Shown: in pieces, positions 57,347-64,000 of the stretch
How positions within the stretch are numbered: position 1 is the first letter of the stretch
Layout of the letters: each line of letters opens with the position of its first letter
Origin: Streptomyces bathyalis
GTDB taxonomy: Bacteria > Actinomycetota > Actinomycetes > Streptomycetales > Streptomycetaceae
Length of the DNA: 64,000 nt
Assembly: GCF_015910445.1 (NCBI RefSeq)
Contig: NZ_CP048882.1
Coordinates: forward strand, 5,949,501-6,013,500
Reading direction: 5' to 3'
Notes under the pieces: generated by a model
The model's database searches: none
Told to the model about the DNA's origin: nothing
What the model saw: only the letters and a program-made list of their open reading frames with translations
Program-made: the position numbers and the translations under genes

Positions 57347-58402
57347 GTGGTCTCGCACCGGAGTCATCGAAAACCCGCCCAGCGTGGCCGAAGTTGGCCC
57401 AGCCGTCTCGTCGTGCTGACAGCGGTGGCGGGTGCCGCTGCCGCCCTGTCGCCGGCCGCCCCCGCGGGCGCCCGTCCGGCCGACCCGGGAACCGCGGAGG
57501 ACCGCGCGGTCGGCGCCCGCATCGACAAGCTCTACGAGCAGGCCGAGGCAGCCACCGAGAGGTACAACGCCGCCTCCGAGCGCTCCCGCGAACTGGAGCA
57601 CCAGGTCGAGTACGCCCAGGAGAGCGCCGCCAGGAAGCAGGAGCGGGTCAACCGGCTCCGCTCCGCGCTGGCTTCGTTCGCCGGCGCGCAGTACCGCTCC
57701 GGCGGCATCGACCCGTCCATCGCCCTGATGCTCACCGAGGACCCCGACGGCTATCTGGACAAGGCCGCCACCCTCGACCGCATCGGCAGCCGCCAGCACG
57801 AGAAGCTGCTGCGGTTCAAGAGCGCCCAGCGCTCCCTGAAGCAGCAAAGTGCCGAGGCGGGCACGAAACTGGGCCTGCTGGAGCGGGAACGGGCGGAGAG
57901 GAAGCGGCAGAAGCAGGCCGTGCTGAAGAAGCTCGACGCCGCGCGCAAGCTGATGCACGTACTCTCCGCGGCCGAGAGGGCCGAGCGGGAGCGTGCCTCG
58001 CGCGCCGGTGGGCGCGGCGGGTCCGCCGTACCGGGCAGCGGCGCGAAGGCGTCCTCGCAGCGCGCGGAAGCGGCGCTGGCGGCCGCACGCTCCGCTGTGG
58101 GCAAGCCGTATGTATGGGGAGCCGCGGGGCCCGGCTCCTTCGACTGCTCGGGGCTCACGCAGTGGGCCTACGGGAAGGCCGGGGTGTCCCTTCCCCGTAC
58201 CTCGCAGGCGCAGCGCTCGGCCGGCCGTCAGGTGCCGATGAGTCAGGCGCGCCCCGGCGATCTCGTCGTCTACCGTGACGACGCCAGCCACGTGGGCATG
58301 TACGCCGGCAACGGCCAGGTGGTGCACGCCCCGCACCCGGGAGCGCCCGTGCGCTACGACCCGGTGGACATGATGCCGGTCTCCTCAGTGACCCGTCCTT
58401 GA
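57347..58402 (+). CDS. NlpC/P60 cell-wall endopeptidase with coiled-coil domain (copy 2)
   Basis: A 351-residue paralog of the preceding gene with the same order: signal sequence (SRLVVLTAVAGAAAALSPAA), coiled coil (IDKLYEQAEAATERYNAASE onward, including FAGAQYRSGGIDPSIALML) and NlpC/P60 domain (KPYVWGAAGPGSFDCSGLTQ with Cys about 266; ASHVGMYAGNGQVVHAPHPG with the catalytic His residues). The tandem arrangement and shared segments point to gene duplication with divergence, mostly in the signal and coiled coil. Its GTG has AAGGAG ten bases upstream. No riboswitch-like leader precedes it, so regulation should differ from copy 1. Confidence 0.93.
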   Translation: MVSHRSHRKPAQRGRSWPSRLVVLTAVAGAAAALSPAAPAGARPADPGTAEDRAVGARIDKLYEQAEAATERYNAASERSRELEHQVEYAQESAARKQERVNRLRSALASFAGAQYRSGGIDPSIALMLTEDPDGYLDKAATLDRIGSRQHEKLLRFKSAQRSLKQQSAEAGTKLGLLERERAERKRQKQAVLKKLDAARKLMHVLSAAERAERERASRAGGRGGSAVPGSGAKASSQRAEAALAAARSAVGKPYVWGAAGPGSFDCSGLTQWAYGKAGVSLPRTSQAQRSAGRQVPMSQARPGDLVVYRDDASHVGMYAGNGQVVHAPHPGAPVRYDPVDMMPVSSVTRP

Positions 58403-58436
58403 GTGCTCGTTCGGGCACGCCCGTACGATCGTTCGC

Positions 58437-59699
58437 GTGGTTGGACCTTGGAAGTGGTGTGAGGCGAGGAGAGTCGCGGGCAGCCGCGCGCTGAGTGCGG
58501 CCCTGGCGGGCGTGGTGCTGGCGGGGGTGAGCGGCTGCGGCGCGGGCGCGGAGCCGAGCCGTGAGAGCCGTGAACGCGCCGCTGTGCAGCGCGTGCTGGA
58601 GCGGCAGGCCGATGCCGTGCGCGACGGCAAGGAGAGCCAGTATCTGGCGGCCGTCGACCCGCGGGCGGAAAGCTACCGCGAGGAGCAGCGGCAGGTGTTC
58701 GGGAATCTCCGTCGCCTGCCGCTGACTCAGTGGTCCTACCGGGTCGGGGACGTGCGCCCCGCCGCAGCGGGCGACGGGGGCGGCGTCCAGGCCGATGTGC
58801 GTCTGCGTTACAAGCTGCGCGACGACGACCACGCTCCCGTCTCCGTCACCGAGCGGCTCGCCTTCACCGAGCGCGGCGGCAAGTGGTACGTCAGCGACGA
58901 ACTCCCCGGCAGCGACCGGCAGCTGTGGGAACAGGGCGAGATCACCGTGGTGCGCGGGAAGAAGAGCCTGGTGCTGGGCGCGGACCGCAGCCGCGAGGAG
59001 CTCGACGACCTCGCACGCAAGGCGGACACGGCGGTCGCCCAGGTCGACGAGGAGTGGCCGCGCAGCTGGCCGCACCGGGTCGTGGTCGAATCCCCGTCCT
59101 CGCTGCGGGACATGGCTAGGCTGCTGGACGCCCCCTCCACCTCGTACGAGGGCATCGCAGCCGTCACCACGGGCGAGGCAGGGGAGCACACGAACGCGTC
59201 CGCGGACCGGATCGTGGTCAACCCCGAGGCGTACGGGGATCTGAGCGGCGAGGGGCAGCAAGTCGTCCTCACCCACGAGACGGTTCACGTCGCCAGCCGC
59301 ACCCACACGAGCGGGGCGACGCCGCTGTGGCTGTCGGAGGGGCTGGCCGACTGGATCGGCTACGGTGCCACCGACCGCACGCCCAAGGAGGCCGCCGCGG
59401 AGCTCGTACGGGCCGCCGACGCGGGGAAGCTGCCCCGCGAACTCCCCACGGACCGCGACTTCCGGTTCGGCAGGGACCCGGAAGAACTGGGACGTGCCTA
59501 CGAGAGCGGCTGGCTCGCGTGCCGCCTCATCGCGGACGAGTGGGGCAAGGACAAGCTGCTGGGTCTCTATCTGCGGCTCGGCTCGGCCCAGAAGAGCCAG
59601 GACGCGGCCGTCGACGAGGCCATGGAGAGCGAGTTGGGGCTCAGCCCTCAGGAATTCACGGAGAGGTGGCGCTCGTACGTCCGGAAGGAGGTGTCGTGA
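58437..59699 (+). CDS. Putative lipoprotein zinc metallopeptidase (gluzincin-like)
   Basis: A 420-residue exported protein. A signal ends in a lipobox, VVLAGVSGCGAG (Cys about 34). Residues 40-200 hold a domain of unknown type (RVLERQADAVRDGKESQYL, VSVTERLAFTERGGKWYVSD). The second half contains VVLTHETVHVASRTHTSG with HExxH (His about 280) and, 15-20 residues later, PLWLSEGLADWIGYG with the Glu expected as third zinc ligand, as in gluzincins. The catalytic Glu is in HETVH. No known peptidase family is matched further. It is convergent with the GT87 gene, whose 3' end overlaps this gene by 44 bases. Confidence 0.78.
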   Translation: MVGPWKWCEARRVAGSRALSAALAGVVLAGVSGCGAGAEPSRESRERAAVQRVLERQADAVRDGKESQYLAAVDPRAESYREEQRQVFGNLRRLPLTQWSYRVGDVRPAAAGDGGGVQADVRLRYKLRDDDHAPVSVTERLAFTERGGKWYVSDELPGSDRQLWEQGEITVVRGKKSLVLGADRSREELDDLARKADTAVAQVDEEWPRSWPHRVVVESPSSLRDMARLLDAPSTSYEGIAAVTTGEAGEHTNASADRIVVNPEAYGDLSGEGQQVVLTHETVHVASRTHTSGATPLWLSEGLADWIGYGATDRTPKEAAAELVRAADAGKLPRELPTDRDFRFGRDPEELGRAYESGWLACRLIADEWGKDKLLGLYLRLGSAQKSQDAAVDEAMESELGLSPQEFTERWRSYVRKEVS

Positions 59700-61017
59700 C
59701 GTCCTCGGACGTCCCGTCACCCGTCGGCCTCGTCGAGCGCCACAGCCGCAGGCACGCCAGCAGCGACGCGGCCACGAGAAGGCCGTTCCGCACGGTCATC
59801 AGCACGAGCCCCTGCCAGTCACTGGCGACGACATGGGCGAAGCCGAGCGGGAACTCCAGCAGCGTCACCGCCGTCGCTCCCAGCACGAGCACCGAGGGCA
59901 GCGCCTGACAGCTGGCACGCAGCGTGAGGCAGACGGCCGCCAGACCCACCAGCCAGATCATGTACTGCGGGCTGATGACGCGGCTGGTCGTGACGAAGAG
60001 GAGCACCGCGGTGAGCGCGGTGTCCGCCGGGGTCGAGGCCGTCCACTCAACTGCGCGCAGCCGCCACGTCAGCAGCCATGCGAAGGCGATGAGCGTCAGC
60101 ACCAGCGCGGCGTCGCTGACGATATGGACGTACGGGCCGACGAACTCCATCGAGCCGTAGTTGAGCAGTACCTGGCCCTCCCAGTCGAACTGACGTGCCA
60201 CGTGGAAGACCAGGGCGCCCAGCGACTCCACCTCGGTGCCCCTGCTCTGCTGGAACTCCAGGAACGCGAACGCCCCCGGCATCGTCGCGGCGAAGAGGCC
60301 CATGACGACAACTCCCGTGAGCAGCGCGGCCGTCCACGCGATGCGCGTCACCCGGCCACGGGGCGTGCCGAGGAGGAGCAGCCCGGGCCAGATCTTCACC
60401 AGGGCGCCGAACGCGGCCAGCACACCGGCCGCACGCGGATGCCGGACCCCGGCGAGGAGCGCACCGACGGCAAGGGCGGTGACCATCAGGTCGTAGCGGG
60501 CGTACGCGGTGGGGCCCAGCAGCGCCACGCCCGCGACCCAGCACCACACGCCCGCGCGGCGTCTGCCCGGCCGTCTCGAGGTACGCAGCAGCAGACCGAG
60601 GACGACGGCGTCGACGGCGCACGCCAGCAGGTAGAAGGCCGAGGCGTAGTCGAGGAATGGCAGCAGTGCCGGGGAGAGAATCGCCACGGCCGCCGCCGGC
60701 GGGTACTGCCACGTGACGTCGTTCCACGGGAACACGCCGGACTTCAGGACCCCGTACCAGCCTTGGTAGATGACGTTCACGTCGTTGGTGAAGTCCGGGC
60801 CGGGCAGCGTGACGACCTTGAAGGCGCACAGCAGCAGCGCGGCACGGGTGACGGCCCACACGGCGAGGGGCGCGGCGGCCCGGAGGAGGGAACGGGAGCC
60901 GGAGCCGCGGCGCCTGTGGCTGCCGTGCCTCCCGCTTCCCTTGTCGCTCTCGTCCCGCGGCGCTCCGGCCTCTGCCTCGCGAGGTGCCGGCGCCGCTGTG
61001 CTGTCCGTCATACCCAC
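59656..61017 (-). CDS. GT87 family polyprenol-phosphate-mannose-dependent mannosyltransferase
   Basis: A 453-residue protein with ten or more membrane helices (LAVWAVTRAALLLCAFKVVT, FYLLACAVDAVVLGLLL and others), of the GT87/PimE-type GT-C fold. The first periplasmic loop has PDFTNDVNVIYQGWYGVLKS with the catalytic Asp position and DVTWQYPPAAAVAIL; later loops contain the FAALVKIWPGLLLL-type motif (FGALVKIWPGLLLLG) and RVISPQYMIWL. Such enzymes add mannose from a lipid carrier outside the membrane to phosphatidylinositol mannosides or related glycolipids. Start GTG at 61017 (GGAGA upstream) or ATG at 61011. Next to a PimB-like gene, which supports a lipid-mannan role. Confidence 0.88.
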   Translation of the reverse strand: MGMTDSTAAPAPREAEAGAPRDESDKGSGRHGSHRRRGSGSRSLLRAAAPLAVWAVTRAALLLCAFKVVTLPGPDFTNDVNVIYQGWYGVLKSGVFPWNDVTWQYPPAAAVAILSPALLPFLDYASAFYLLACAVDAVVLGLLLRTSRRPGRRRAGVWCWVAGVALLGPTAYARYDLMVTALAVGALLAGVRHPRAAGVLAAFGALVKIWPGLLLLGTPRGRVTRIAWTAALLTGVVVMGLFAATMPGAFAFLEFQQSRGTEVESLGALVFHVARQFDWEGQVLLNYGSMEFVGPYVHIVSDAALVLTLIAFAWLLTWRLRAVEWTASTPADTALTAVLLFVTTSRVISPQYMIWLVGLAAVCLTLRASCQALPSVLVLGATAVTLLEFPLGFAHVVASDWQGLVLMTVRNGLLVAASLLACLRLWRSTRPTGDGTSEDVTTPPSGRTSATSP

Positions 61018-61161
61018 CTTGCCGTCTCCTGCGTGCCGGGTCCCGCCCGGCTCCCCGTTGGATGTCCCCCCGCTCGCTCGGTCGCCCGCGACATCATGCC
61101 CGTTGGCGTCGAACAGCGTGATGACGGGCCGGTGACAGGGCGGTGCCGGTCACCCGGACGG

Positions 61162-61176
61162 TACTGTCGGCCGCGA
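61162..61176 (+). promoter_or_regulatory. Putative leaderless start for the PimB-like gene
   Basis: TACTGT at 61162-61167 is a good -10 hexamer eight bases before the ATG at 61176, and no Shine-Dalgarno is present. The mRNA probably begins at or very near the start codon. The -35 is weak. Confidence 0.45.
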
Positions 61177-62345
61177 TGCACAAGACCTTGATCGTCACCA
61201 ATGACTTCCCGCCGCGGCCCGGGGGCATCCAGGCGTTCCTGCACAGCATGGCGCTGCGTCTGGAGCCTTCCCGCGTCGTCGTCTATGCCTCCACCTTCAA
61301 ACACACCCGTGAGGGCATGGAGGAGACCGCCAGGTTCGACGCGCAACAGCCCTTCACCGTCGTACGCGACCGCAGCACGATGCTGCTGCCCACGCCCCGC
61401 GTGAGGCGGCGCGCGGTGGAGCTGCTGCGCGAACACGGCTGCGAATCGGTCTGGTTCGGCGCAGCGGCACCCCTGGGTCTGATGGCACCGGCACTGCGGC
61501 GTGCGGGGGCGCGGCGGCTGGTGGCGACGACGCACGGGCACGAGGCCGCGTGGGCCCAACTGCCCGTGTCCCGGCAGCTGTTGCGCCGGATCGGCGAGGG
61601 CACGGACACCCTCACCCATCTCGGCGAGTACACGAGGTCGAGGATCGCGCGTGCCCTCACCCCTCAGGCGGCCGCCCGGATGGTGCAACTGCCGCCCGGA
61701 GTCGACGAGAAGACCTTCCACCCCGGCTCCGGCGGCGACACGGTGCGCGAGCGGCTCGGCCTGAGCGGCCGTCCGGTGGTGGTGTGCGTCTCGCGGCTGG
61801 TGCCTCGCAAGGGCCAGGACACGCTGATCCGGGCCATGCCGCGGATCCTCGCCGCACATCCGGACGCCGTACTGCTGGTGGTCGGCGGCGGCCCCTACCG
61901 TCGTGAATTGGAGAAGCTGGTGGCGGCCACAGGTGTGGAGCGCTCCGTGCGCTTCACCGGTGCCGTCCCGTGGGAGGAGCTTCCCGCGCACTACGGCGCA
62001 GGGGACGTCTTCGCGATGCCGTGCCGTACCCGCCGGGGCGGCCTGGACGTGGAAGGCCTCGGCATCGTCTATCTGGAGGCCTCGGCCACCGGACTGCCGG
62101 TCGTCGCGGGCGACTCGGGCGGTGCGCCGGACGCCGTCCTCGAGGGGAAGACCGGCTGGGTCGTCTCCGGGGGCACCAACGGGCCGCGAGGCCCAGGGGG
62201 AGCGTCCGAGGAGACGGCAGAACGCGTCATCGCCCTGCTGGACGACCCGGACCTGCGCGCGCGCATGGGGGAGAAGGGCAGGGAGTGGGTCCTCGAACGC
62301 TGGCGCTGGGACCTGCTCGCGGAACGGCTCAAGAAGCTGCTGTAA
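61176..62345 (+). CDS. pimB: GT4 family mannosyltransferase, PimB-like
   Basis: A 389-residue GT-B glycosyltransferase. The N-terminal Gly-rich motif TLIVTNDFPPRPGGIQAFL, FGAAAPLGLMAPALRRAGA and THGHEAAWAQLPVSR, then VVVCVSRLVPRKGQDTLIRA and the EX7E motif in DVEGLGIVYLEASATGLP follow the mycobacterial PimB (Rv2188c type) as recalled. That enzyme adds the second mannose to phosphatidylinositol monomannoside at the inner membrane face. Near the C-terminus is NGPRGPGGASEETAERVIAL. A GT87 gene lies divergently upstream and a FadD15-like ligase lies convergently downstream, the mycobacterial neighbourhood. Confidence 0.88.
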   Translation: MHKTLIVTNDFPPRPGGIQAFLHSMALRLEPSRVVVYASTFKHTREGMEETARFDAQQPFTVVRDRSTMLLPTPRVRRRAVELLREHGCESVWFGAAAPLGLMAPALRRAGARRLVATTHGHEAAWAQLPVSRQLLRRIGEGTDTLTHLGEYTRSRIARALTPQAAARMVQLPPGVDEKTFHPGSGGDTVRERLGLSGRPVVVCVSRLVPRKGQDTLIRAMPRILAAHPDAVLLVVGGGPYRRELEKLVAATGVERSVRFTGAVPWEELPAHYGAGDVFAMPCRTRRGGLDVEGLGIVYLEASATGLPVVAGDSGGAPDAVLEGKTGWVVSGGTNGPRGPGGASEETAERVIALLDDPDLRARMGEKGREWVLERWRWDLLAERLKKLL

Positions 62346-62361
62346 CGCCTGCTGCGAGGCC

Positions 62362-62389
62362 GCGGGCCTGGGTCGACGCCCGGGCCCGC
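62362..62389. terminator. Hairpin between the PimB-like and FadD15-like genes
   Basis: GCGGGCCTGGG and CCCGGGCCCGC pair across a short loop in the 83-base convergent gap. Confidence 0.6.
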
Positions 62390-62428
62390 GCCGACGCCCC
62401 TGCCGGGCCGCGGCTCGCCCCCGGGCAC

Positions 62429-64000
62429 TCAGACGTACAGCGAGTCGATTTCGTGGGCGAAGTCCTTCGCCACCACGCCCCGCTTGAGTTTCAGCGAGGG
62501 AGTGATGTGCCCCGACTCCTCCGTGAACTGGGTGTCCAGCACATGGAACTTGCGCACGGACTCGGCACGCGAGACCAGGGCGTTGCCGCCGTCCACGGCT
62601 CGCTGGAGCTCGGCCAGCAGCTCCTCGTCGCGGAGCAACTGCTCGTGCGAGAGCCCGGACTTGCCCCGCTCCTCGGCCCACCGCGGAAGGAACTCCTCGT
62701 CGACGGTGAGGAGCGCGCCGACGAAGGGCCGCCCGTCACCGACGACCATGCACTCGGCGACGAGCGCGTGCCCGCGGATGCCGTCCTCGATGACCGACGG
62801 GGCGATGTTCTTGCCGCCCGCGGTCACCAGGATCTCCTTCTTCCGCCCGGTGATGGCGAGATAGCCGTCCGCGTCGAGGGTGCCCAGGTCGCCGGTGTGG
62901 AACCAGCCGTCGGACAGGGCCTCCTGGGTGGACTGTTCGTTGTTCCAGTAGCCAGCGAAGAGGTGCTCGCCGTGCAGCATCACCTCTCCGTCGTCCGCGA
63001 TGCGTACGACGGAGCCCGGCAGCGGCTGGCCGACCGTGCCGATCTTCTGGCGGTCGTACGGGTTGAAGGCCGTCGCGGCGCAGGACTCCGTGAGGCCGTA
63101 GCCCTCCAGCACGGTGAAGCCGATGCCACGGTAGAAGTGCCCCAGCCGCTCGCCCAGGGGCGCGCCGCCGGAGATCGCGTGAGTGGCCAGCCCGCCGAGC
63201 ACCGCGCGCAGCTTGCTGTAGACGAGGATGTCGAACAGCTTGTGCCGCAGCTTCAGTTGCAGCGAGGGGCCCGAAGGGTCGTCGAGGGCGCGGCTGTAGT
63301 CCATCGCCGTCTCGGCGGCCTTGTCGAAGATCTTGCCCTTGCCGCTTGCCTGGGCCTGCGCCCGCGCGGAGTTGAAGACCTTCTCGAAGACACGGGGCAC
63401 GCCGAGGACCATCGTCGGCCGGAACGCGGCCAGTTCGTCCGTCAGCGTCTTCACGTCGGAGACATGGCCGAGCTTGATCGGCGCCATGACGGCCGCCACC
63501 TGCACGAGGCGTCCGAAGACATGCGCGACGGGGAGGAAGAGCAGGACCGACGACTCGCCCGTACGGAACATGGGCCGCAGTCGCTCCACGACGTTGCCGC
63601 ACTCGGCGAAGAAGCTGCGGTGGGTGAGCACGCAGCCCTTCGGGCGGCCCGTGGTGCCGGAGGTGTAGACGATCGTGGCGGGGGAGTCGGCGTTCGCGCT
63701 GGAGGAGCGGGCCTCGACGGTCGCGTCGTCCACGTCCGCGCCGGCCGCGGTGAGTTGCTCGACCGCACCCGAACCGGCGGCGGCCGGCTGCGGCTCGATC
63801 TGCCACACATGGTTCAGGGCGGGGAGCCGGTCCCGTACGGAGTCGACCGCGCGTGTGTGGTCGACGGTCTCGACGAGACACGCGACGGAGCCCGAGTCGC
63901 CGAGGATCCAGGCGATCTGCTCCGGTGAACTCGTCTCGTACACGGGGACGGTGACGGCGCCGGCGCTCCAGATCGCGAAGTCGAGCAGCGTCCACTCGTA
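62429..64000 (-). CDS. Long-chain fatty-acid--CoA ligase, FadD15-like (N-terminus outside window)
   Basis: The C-terminal 523 or so residues of an AMP-forming ligase; the frame stays open to the window edge (last codons read TLLDFAIWSAGAVTVPVYET). Motifs: YTSGTTGRPKGCVLTH (A3), FTVLEGYGLTESCAATAFN (A5), WFHTGDLGTLDADGYL (A7/A8), ITGRKKEILVTAGGKNIAPS and the C-terminal ESGHITPSLKLKRGVVAKDF. The layout, with HALVAECMVVGDGRPFVGAL, is that of the FadD15/FACL group, which activates long-chain fatty acids for lipid synthesis or degradation. It is convergent with the PimB-like gene. The gene is incomplete only because the window ends. Confidence 0.93.
   Translation of the reverse strand, partial: YEWTLLDFAIWSAGAVTVPVYETSSPEQIAWILGDSGSVACLVETVDHTRAVDSVRDRLPALNHVWQIEPQPAAAGSGAVEQLTAAGADVDDATVEARSSSANADSPATIVYTSGTTGRPKGCVLTHRSFFAECGNVVERLRPMFRTGESSVLLFLPVAHVFGRLVQVAAVMAPIKLGHVSDVKTLTDELAAFRPTMVLGVPRVFEKVFNSARAQAQASGKGKIFDKAAETAMDYSRALDDPSGPSLQLKLRHKLFDILVYSKLRAVLGGLATHAISGGAPLGERLGHFYRGIGFTVLEGYGLTESCAATAFNPYDRQKIGTVGQPLPGSVVRIADDGEVMLHGEHLFAGYWNNEQSTQEALSDGWFHTGDLGTLDADGYLAITGRKKEILVTAGGKNIAPSVIEDGIRGHALVAECMVVGDGRPFVGALLTVDEEFLPRWAEERGKSGLSHEQLLRDEELLAELQRAVDGGNALVSRAESVRKFHVLDTQFTEESGHITPSLKLKRGVVAKDFAHEIDSLYV

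Noticed and set aside
1..64000. Mobile elements, prophage, tRNA/rRNA genes, phage-defence islands
   Set aside because: No transposase, integrase, terminal repeats, tRNA cloverleaf or defence-gene signature was found in any part of the window.

Overview
The window is a gene-dense, high-GC chromosomal segment from a filamentous actinomycete, almost certainly Streptomyces or a close relative. Supporting signs are the pervasive G/C third codon positions, frequent GTG starts, GTGA/ATGA stop-start overlaps, a qcrCAB plus ctaCDFE respiratory cluster with a three-helix Rieske protein and di-heme cytochrome c, a mycobacterial-type adenosine kinase and PimB-like/FadD15-like gene pair, and a SAM-IV riboswitch. 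No tRNA, rRNA, insertion sequence, prophage or CRISPR array was seen. Most of the window is core metabolism; the clearest accessory block is at about 6-13.8 kb.

Layout. 0-6 kb: a GNAT tail, a DUF4240 protein, an SDR, a WYL regulator and aceE (pyruvate dehydrogenase E1), which has a promoter with a perfect palindrome in its spacer and a hairpin-rich leader. 6-14.5 kb: a compact, translationally coupled catabolic operon (SDR, amidohydrolase, MaoC hydratase, MHS-family transporter, acyl-CoA ligase, second amidohydrolase) with a divergent PaaX-type repressor and a nearby GntR/FCD regulator. 14.6-16.6 kb: a P-loop kinase-like protein and an ArsR-like regulator. 16.8-22 kb: dlaT/sucB (E2), lpd (E3) and pepA. 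22-26 kb: cobS, cobT, cobU for the cobalamin nucleotide loop; CobS carries a repeat-built N-terminal extension and CobU a degenerate metallo-beta-lactamase-like N-terminal domain. 26-32 kb: small conserved proteins, a methyltransferase, DUF3043, pspA-pspAA, and a two-component pair. 32-39.6 kb: a GNAT protein, nadA, an A-type Fe-S carrier, a membrane-anchored protein, adenosine kinase, and a cysteine desulfurase-TusA fusion. 39.9-49.3 kb: ctaC-ctaD-ctaF, an L,D-transpeptidase, an orphan receiver protein, ctaE, qcrC-qcrA-qcrB. 49.6-55.4 kb: trpD, a SAM-IV riboswitch with a class V aminotransferase-fold gene, rhomboid plus Lrp-like RAM protein, a zinc-ribbon protein and a NYN-domain protein. 55.4-64 kb: a probable c-di-AMP riboswitch, two tandem NlpC/P60 hydrolases, a lipoprotein with a gluzincin signature, a GT87 mannosyltransferase, a PimB-like mannosyltransferase and a truncated long-chain acyl-CoA ligase.

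How it fits together. AceE, E2 and Lpd supply acetyl-CoA; cta and qcr genes encode the bc1-aa3 branch; the cysteine desulfurase fusion, A-type carrier and nadA form a sulfur/Fe-S/NAD theme; the last 9 kb concerns the cell envelope. The least explained system is the PaaX-linked operon: it looks like a route for uptake, CoA activation, hydration, oxidation and decarboxylation or hydrolysis of an unknown carboxylic acid. All assignments come from reading the sequence and recalled family knowledge; no database search was run.
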